The notes beneath the pieces are model-generated. The model saw only the letters and a list, made by a program, of their open reading frames with translations. It searched no databases and was not told the origin of the DNA. A stretch of 64,000 nt of DNA from GCA-016699835 sp964543905. GTDB taxonomy: Bacteria > Planctomycetota > Phycisphaerae > Phycisphaerales > UBA1924. Position 1 is the first letter of the stretch; every line of letters begins with the position of its first letter. Both the position numbers and the translations under genes were made by a program. Positions 60,454 to 64,000 of this stretch are shown piece by piece. The stretch lies in NCBI GenBank assembly GCA_964543905.1, contig CAZIZO010000010.1, positions 52,799 to 116,798 on the forward strand. Reading direction: 5' to 3'.

Positions 60454-60656
60454 CGGCATGCGATCGGGGCCCGCGTGGGCCCTCCAAGGTCATTCGATAG
60501 AAAATTTCTTGGCCCACCCGCAATAGGCCGCACGCGGGCGTACATCTCGTGGCACACTGCCAGCGTGGTGGTGGAACTCGGATAAAGACGTGGCCCCGAA
60601 TGCACGCGGAGAGCGCCTTGCTTGACGGGGTCATCTTGTTCCCACAGGAGATTCGA

Positions 60657-61637
60657 ATGAACAACAACCGTACAGCCGTGATCTTGATCCTTGCTGGTGT
60701 CTCGATGTTTGGGGTGTCCGCAGTTGCCGCGCCGGTGGTGTTCTCGGCAGCCGGGGCGGACGCCTCGGGGATTCAAACCACCGTCGACGCGTATCGCGCC
60801 GCCCTTGGCGGGCCCGTCAATGCCCCGAACACCGGCCCCTTCCGCACGGGTCGGCGAGAGATCAACTGGGACGCGGTGCCGGACGCTTTTGCCTCGCCCA
60901 ACCTCCTCCCGGCCAACTTCTTCAACAACAACTCCAAGCGAGGGTGCCTGCTTTCGAGCCCGAACGCCGATCGCTTCTTGGTGAGCCAGCGGGACACGCT
61001 CGCGGGCTTTGTGCCGAACTTCGGGGAGATCGATCCGTCCTATGCCACGAGTTTCCGAACCTTCTCCCCGCAGCGCTTGTTCGTGGCGGAGGGAGTGGCG
61101 GACTATGACGTGACCTTCACGGTGCCGGTCTCGCCCGGACAATCGGCGACGGTGTCGGGGTTCGGTGTGGTGTTCACCGACGTCGATCTTCCACGAACGT
61201 CGGGAATGATCTGCTTCGACGCCCAGGGCAGCGTGATCTACCAGGGATATGCAGCGCCCTCGAACAACGGGCTGAGTTTCCTCGGGGTGAAGTTTGACGC
61301 GTGCGAGAAGATCGCGCGGGTGCGAGTCATCGCGGGCAATGCGGCGCTGGGGGCGGGGATCACGGACAATGCCGAGCGCGATGTCGTCGCGATCGATGAT
61401 TTCTTCTACTCGGAGCCGCAAGGCCCGGGATGCGTCGCGGACATCGACGACGGGACGGGGACGGGCCTGCCCGACGGCGGCGTGACGATCGACGACCTGC
61501 TGTACTTCCTCGATCTCTACGCCAGCGGCGGCGGGTGCGCGGACATCGACGACGGGACGGGGAGCGGGATCCCGGATTACGGGGTGACGATCGACGACCT
61601 GCTGTTCTTCCTGGATCACTTCGCGGCCGGGTGCTGA
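60657..61637 (+). CDS. Exported protein with two EF-hand-like planctomycete repeats
   Basis: 326 aa. Signal peptide (MNNNRTAVILILAGVSMFGVSAVAAP), an extracellular domain, then at residues about 260-326 two copies of DIDDGTGTGLPDGGVTIDDLL + YFLDLY and a final Cys. This Asp/Gly repeat with two acidic loops resembles dockerin-type calcium repeats and is frequent on exported proteins of Phycisphaerae. AGGAG six bases upstream. It ends with FAAGC. Confidence 0.8.
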   Translation: MNNNRTAVILILAGVSMFGVSAVAAPVVFSAAGADASGIQTTVDAYRAALGGPVNAPNTGPFRTGRREINWDAVPDAFASPNLLPANFFNNNSKRGCLLSSPNADRFLVSQRDTLAGFVPNFGEIDPSYATSFRTFSPQRLFVAEGVADYDVTFTVPVSPGQSATVSGFGVVFTDVDLPRTSGMICFDAQGSVIYQGYAAPSNNGLSFLGVKFDACEKIARVRVIAGNAALGAGITDNAERDVVAIDDFFYSEPQGPGCVADIDDGTGTGLPDGGVTIDDLLYFLDLYASGGGCADIDDGTGSGIPDYGVTIDDLLFFLDHFAAGC

Positions 61638-61943
61638 ACAGAACGAAGAGGACGGAAGGAGAAGAGCGCGGCGGCGTCGCGAAGGCGAGGCCGCCGTGTT
61701 TGTTGGTGAGCGAGTGGAGAGATCAGACCGGCTCGGGAGAACGTCATAGCGCATCGAAGGTCCGAAGAAATCGATCCACACCAAGATGGGGGCACGAACT
61801 CGCGAGCGCGGGGCGGGATTCTGCGTCGGAATCCGGTGGCGCCCAACGGTTCGATCGGGATCCATCGAGGATCTCTGGTACACTTCCACCGCCTTGGCGA
61901 TTGGAGCGAGAGGGGCAGATCCGGGGTGTGAGGAGCATCGGGC
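61638..61943. other. Intergenic region before the ECF sigma gene
   Basis: 306 bases. Contains the terminator candidate at 61667-61704; no other gene. The remaining 240 bases are presumably the sigma-gene promoter region but no clear elements are seen. Confidence 0.5.
61667..61704 (+). terminator. Terminator candidate after the exported-protein gene
   Basis: CGCGGCGGC and GCCGCCGTG form a nine-base stem (one G-T pair) with a 14-base loop, followed by TTTGTT. The T run is short. Confidence 0.4.
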
Positions 61944-62534
61944 ATGGGAGGTATGGAACAGACCCATCACGTGACGCAGTTGCTACAGGCGGCGAGCGCG
62001 GGGGACGGGAAGGCCGCCGCCGAGTTGCTCCCTCTTTTGTACGAGGAACTGCGGAAGTTGGCGGCGTCGCACATGGCCCGCGAGGTCTCGACCCAGACGC
62101 TGCAACCCACGGCTCTGGTGCACGAAGCGTACTTGCGCCTGGTTGGAGGCGCGGACGTGAAGTGGGATGGGCGAGGGCATTTCTTTGGTGCCGCCGCCCG
62201 GGCAATGCGTCGAATCCTGGTCGAGCGGGCTCGTGCCCGCGGGGCGATCAAGCGGGGCGGCGACCGGGATCGGGTGCAACTGACCGACGATGCGTTTGTG
62301 AGCGAGCCGGAGGCGTCGAGCCTGATTCCGCTCGATGAAGCGCTGGACAAGTTGGAGAAGTTGGACACCCGAAAGGCGGAGGTCGTGATGATGCGATACT
62401 TTGCGGGGCTCTCGATCGAGGAGACGGCGTCGGCGCTCGGGGTCTCGCTGGCGACGGTGAAGAATGACTGGGCCTTCGCGCGCGCGTGGCTGCACCGCGA
62501 GTTGGCGGGAGCGCTGCAGACGCCGCTTCCGTAA
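61944..62534 (+). CDS. ECF sigma factor (Sigma70_ECF, planctomycete type)
   Basis: 196 aa. Region 2: LLPLLYEELRKLAASHMARE and LQPTALVHEAYLRLVGG; region 4: VVMMRYFAGLSIEETASALGVSLATVKNDW (HTH). Characteristic of the planctomycete ECF group encoded next to WD40-containing protein kinases. The kinase gene follows 9 bases later. Starts at ATG 61944 with GAGGAG eight bases upstream. Confidence 0.92.
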   Translation: MGGMEQTHHVTQLLQAASAGDGKAAAELLPLLYEELRKLAASHMAREVSTQTLQPTALVHEAYLRLVGGADVKWDGRGHFFGAAARAMRRILVERARARGAIKRGGDRDRVQLTDDAFVSEPEASSLIPLDEALDKLEKLDTRKAEVVMMRYFAGLSIEETASALGVSLATVKNDWAFARAWLHRELAGALQTPLP

Positions 62535-62543
62535 CACACACGC

Positions 62544-64000
62544 ATGACGCCCGATCGACTCAAACTCGTGGAAGAACTGTTCCTGGCGGCGATGACGTTG
62601 CCCGACAGCCAGCGCGCCACGCTGCTGGACGCACGTTGCAACGGTGATCACGAGTTGCGCGCGGAGGTGGAGGCGCTGCTGGGGCACCATCACGTGACGG
62701 GCGGGGTGCTCGACGCGCCGGACACGCCCGGCCAGACCCTGCGCCGTGGGCTCGGGCAGGTCGATGTCCCGGAGGAGGTCGTCCTCCCCCGCCAGCGGCG
62801 GATCGGCGCGTACACCATCTCGCGGCTGCTCGGGACGGGCGGCATGGGCGTTGTCTACATCGCCGAGCAGGAGCGCCCGCGCCGCACGGTGGCGCTCAAA
62901 CTGATCCGCCGCGGGCTGGCGTCGCCGAAACTGATCCGGAGGTTCGAGCACGAAGCCGAGGTGCTCGGGCGTTTGCACCATCCCGGGATCGCGCAGATCT
63001 TCGAGGCGGGAACCGTGCCGATGGATGTGAACTCGCCCTTTTCGGGACAGCCCTTCATCGCGATGGAGTACGTGGACGGAATGGCGCTGACGAAGCACGT
63101 GGCCGAGCAGAATCTGGACGTCCGAGCGTCGTTGGAACTGATGGTCCGGGTGTGTGACGCGATGGAGCACGCGCACCAGCGGGGCGTGATCCATCGCGAC
63201 TTGAAGCCCGGCAACATCTTGGTGACGAAGGCTGGCGAGCCGAAGGTTCTCGACTTCGGGATCGCACGCGCCATGGACCACGATCAGGGCGTGACCACGG
63301 TCCAGACCGACATCGGTCAACTCATCGGGACGTTGCCCTACATGAGCCCGGAGCAGGTCGGTTCGAACATGGCGGAGGTCGACACACGCAGCGACATCTA
63401 CGCGCTGGGGGTCATCCTGTACGAGGTGCTGGCGGGGAAGTTGCCGCACGATCTCAAGAGCCGGTCGATCCCGGACGCGGCGCGGGTGATCCGCGAGGAA
63501 GAACCGGAACGCCTGAGCGCGATCAGCCGGGTGTTCCGAGGTGACATCGACACCATCGTCCTTAAGGCGATGGAGAAGGAGAAGAGCCGGCGCTACCAGT
63601 CGGCTTCGGAGTTGGCGGCGGACATTCGTCGGTATCTGGCGGGCGAGCCGATCGCCGGACGCCGCGACTCATCGATGTACCTGCTGAGCAAGCAACTCAA
63701 GCGGTACAAGTGGGCGATGATCGCGGCGGCCGTGTTCATCGTGGGCGCCGCGGCGTTCGCGGTGTACGCGAGCGTGCAGGCGCAGCGGCAGTGGCGTTTG
63801 GCGAGGGATGAGAGCCTGGCGCGCCGCGAGGCCGACGCCGCCCGAGATCTCGCCAGCAGCAAGAACGAGGCGTTACGCCGGAGCGCGTACGTCAGCGCCA
63901 TCGGCTTTGCGCAAGCCGCGCTCGCCGCCAAGGACGTGGAGCGGGTGGGGCGCGTGCTCGATGCGTGCCCCCCGGACCTACGCGGATGGGAGTGGGGATA
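62544..64000 (+). CDS. Ser/Thr protein kinase, membrane-anchored (runs off window)
   Basis: At least 485 aa visible. Kinase domain about residues 85-375: LGTGGMGVVYIAEQ (G loop), VALKLI, VIHRDLKPGNIL, LDFGIARAM and GTLPYMSPEQ. Transmembrane helix near 394-416 (KWAMIAAAVFIVGAAAFAV), then a helical region and the start of the C-terminal DLRGWEWG motif that in planctomycete kinases precedes WD40 repeats. Likely phosphorylates or senses for the neighbouring ECF sigma. No ribosome site is obvious. Truncated by the window edge. Confidence 0.9.
   Translation, partial: MTPDRLKLVEELFLAAMTLPDSQRATLLDARCNGDHELRAEVEALLGHHHVTGGVLDAPDTPGQTLRRGLGQVDVPEEVVLPRQRRIGAYTISRLLGTGGMGVVYIAEQERPRRTVALKLIRRGLASPKLIRRFEHEAEVLGRLHHPGIAQIFEAGTVPMDVNSPFSGQPFIAMEYVDGMALTKHVAEQNLDVRASLELMVRVCDAMEHAHQRGVIHRDLKPGNILVTKAGEPKVLDFGIARAMDHDQGVTTVQTDIGQLIGTLPYMSPEQVGSNMAEVDTRSDIYALGVILYEVLAGKLPHDLKSRSIPDAARVIREEEPERLSAISRVFRGDIDTIVLKAMEKEKSRRYQSASELAADIRRYLAGEPIAGRRDSSMYLLSKQLKRYKWAMIAAAVFIVGAAAFAVYASVQAQRQWRLARDESLARREADAARDLASSKNEALRRSAYVSAIGFAQAALAAKDVERVGRVLDACPPDLRGWEWG

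Noticed and set aside
60551..60566. Sigma-54 promoter: TGGCAC followed by GC ten bases after GG
   Set aside because: The -24 half matches but the -12 half reads CAGC rather than TTGC.

Overview
The window is high-GC DNA from a bacterium of the phylum Planctomycetota, most likely class Phycisphaerae. Evidence for this is the C-terminal EF-hand-like Asp/Gly repeats on an exported protein (60.7-61.6 kb), the pairing of an ECF sigma factor with a WD-type Ser/Thr kinase (61.9-64.0 kb), two adjacent clpP genes and families of membrane zinc-ribbon proteins. It falls into two parts.

Part 1 (about 1-32.5 kb) is a tailed-phage genome, almost certainly a prophage, transcribed right to left on the minus strand and butting against the 3' end of a tRNA-Cys gene. 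From right to left it holds: a DNA-metabolism block (a protein with an SSB-type DDDIPF tail, a DUF1376-like replication protein, a long ParB-like protein, a stand-alone DNA polymerase X-like nucleotidyltransferase, RusA, a DnaA domain IV-like protein and a CsrA-like protein) linked by long runs of ATGA stop/start overlaps; a probable lysis region; a lambda-type packaging and head module (small and large terminase, repeat-rich protein, gpW-like, portal, S49 protease with nested scaffold, decoration protein, major capsid protein); an SGNH hydrolase; neck and tail genes including a tail chaperone with a canonical GGGAAAC -1 frameshift site; a tape-measure-like protein; and several unknown tail-tip genes. 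A two-gene plus-strand cassette with its own extended -10 promoter (6.2-6.86 kb) sits inside the tail operon as a moron. No integrase or repressor is visible, so the left end of the element lies outside the window. A 100-N assembly gap lies in a 36-bp tandem repeat at 17.05-17.15 kb.

Part 2 (32.6-64 kb) is host chromosome: tRNA-Cys(GCA) and tRNA-Val(GAC); a protein-quality cluster (clpS, two clpP); mnmE, yidC and rsmE; a phosphoesterase; a tetR-MFP-RND efflux operon whose pump gene carries a one-base deletion; an esterase followed by three membrane zinc-ribbon genes; a BtpA-family gene next to a ribokinase; a glutamine amidotransferase-like hydrolase; an E1-like ThiF/MoeB protein; a DinB-like protein; exported proteins; and, running off the right edge, an ECF sigma factor plus a Ser/Thr kinase.

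Functions are assigned by motif recognition by eye; no database search was run. Many phage genes remain of unknown function and are described only by what can be seen.
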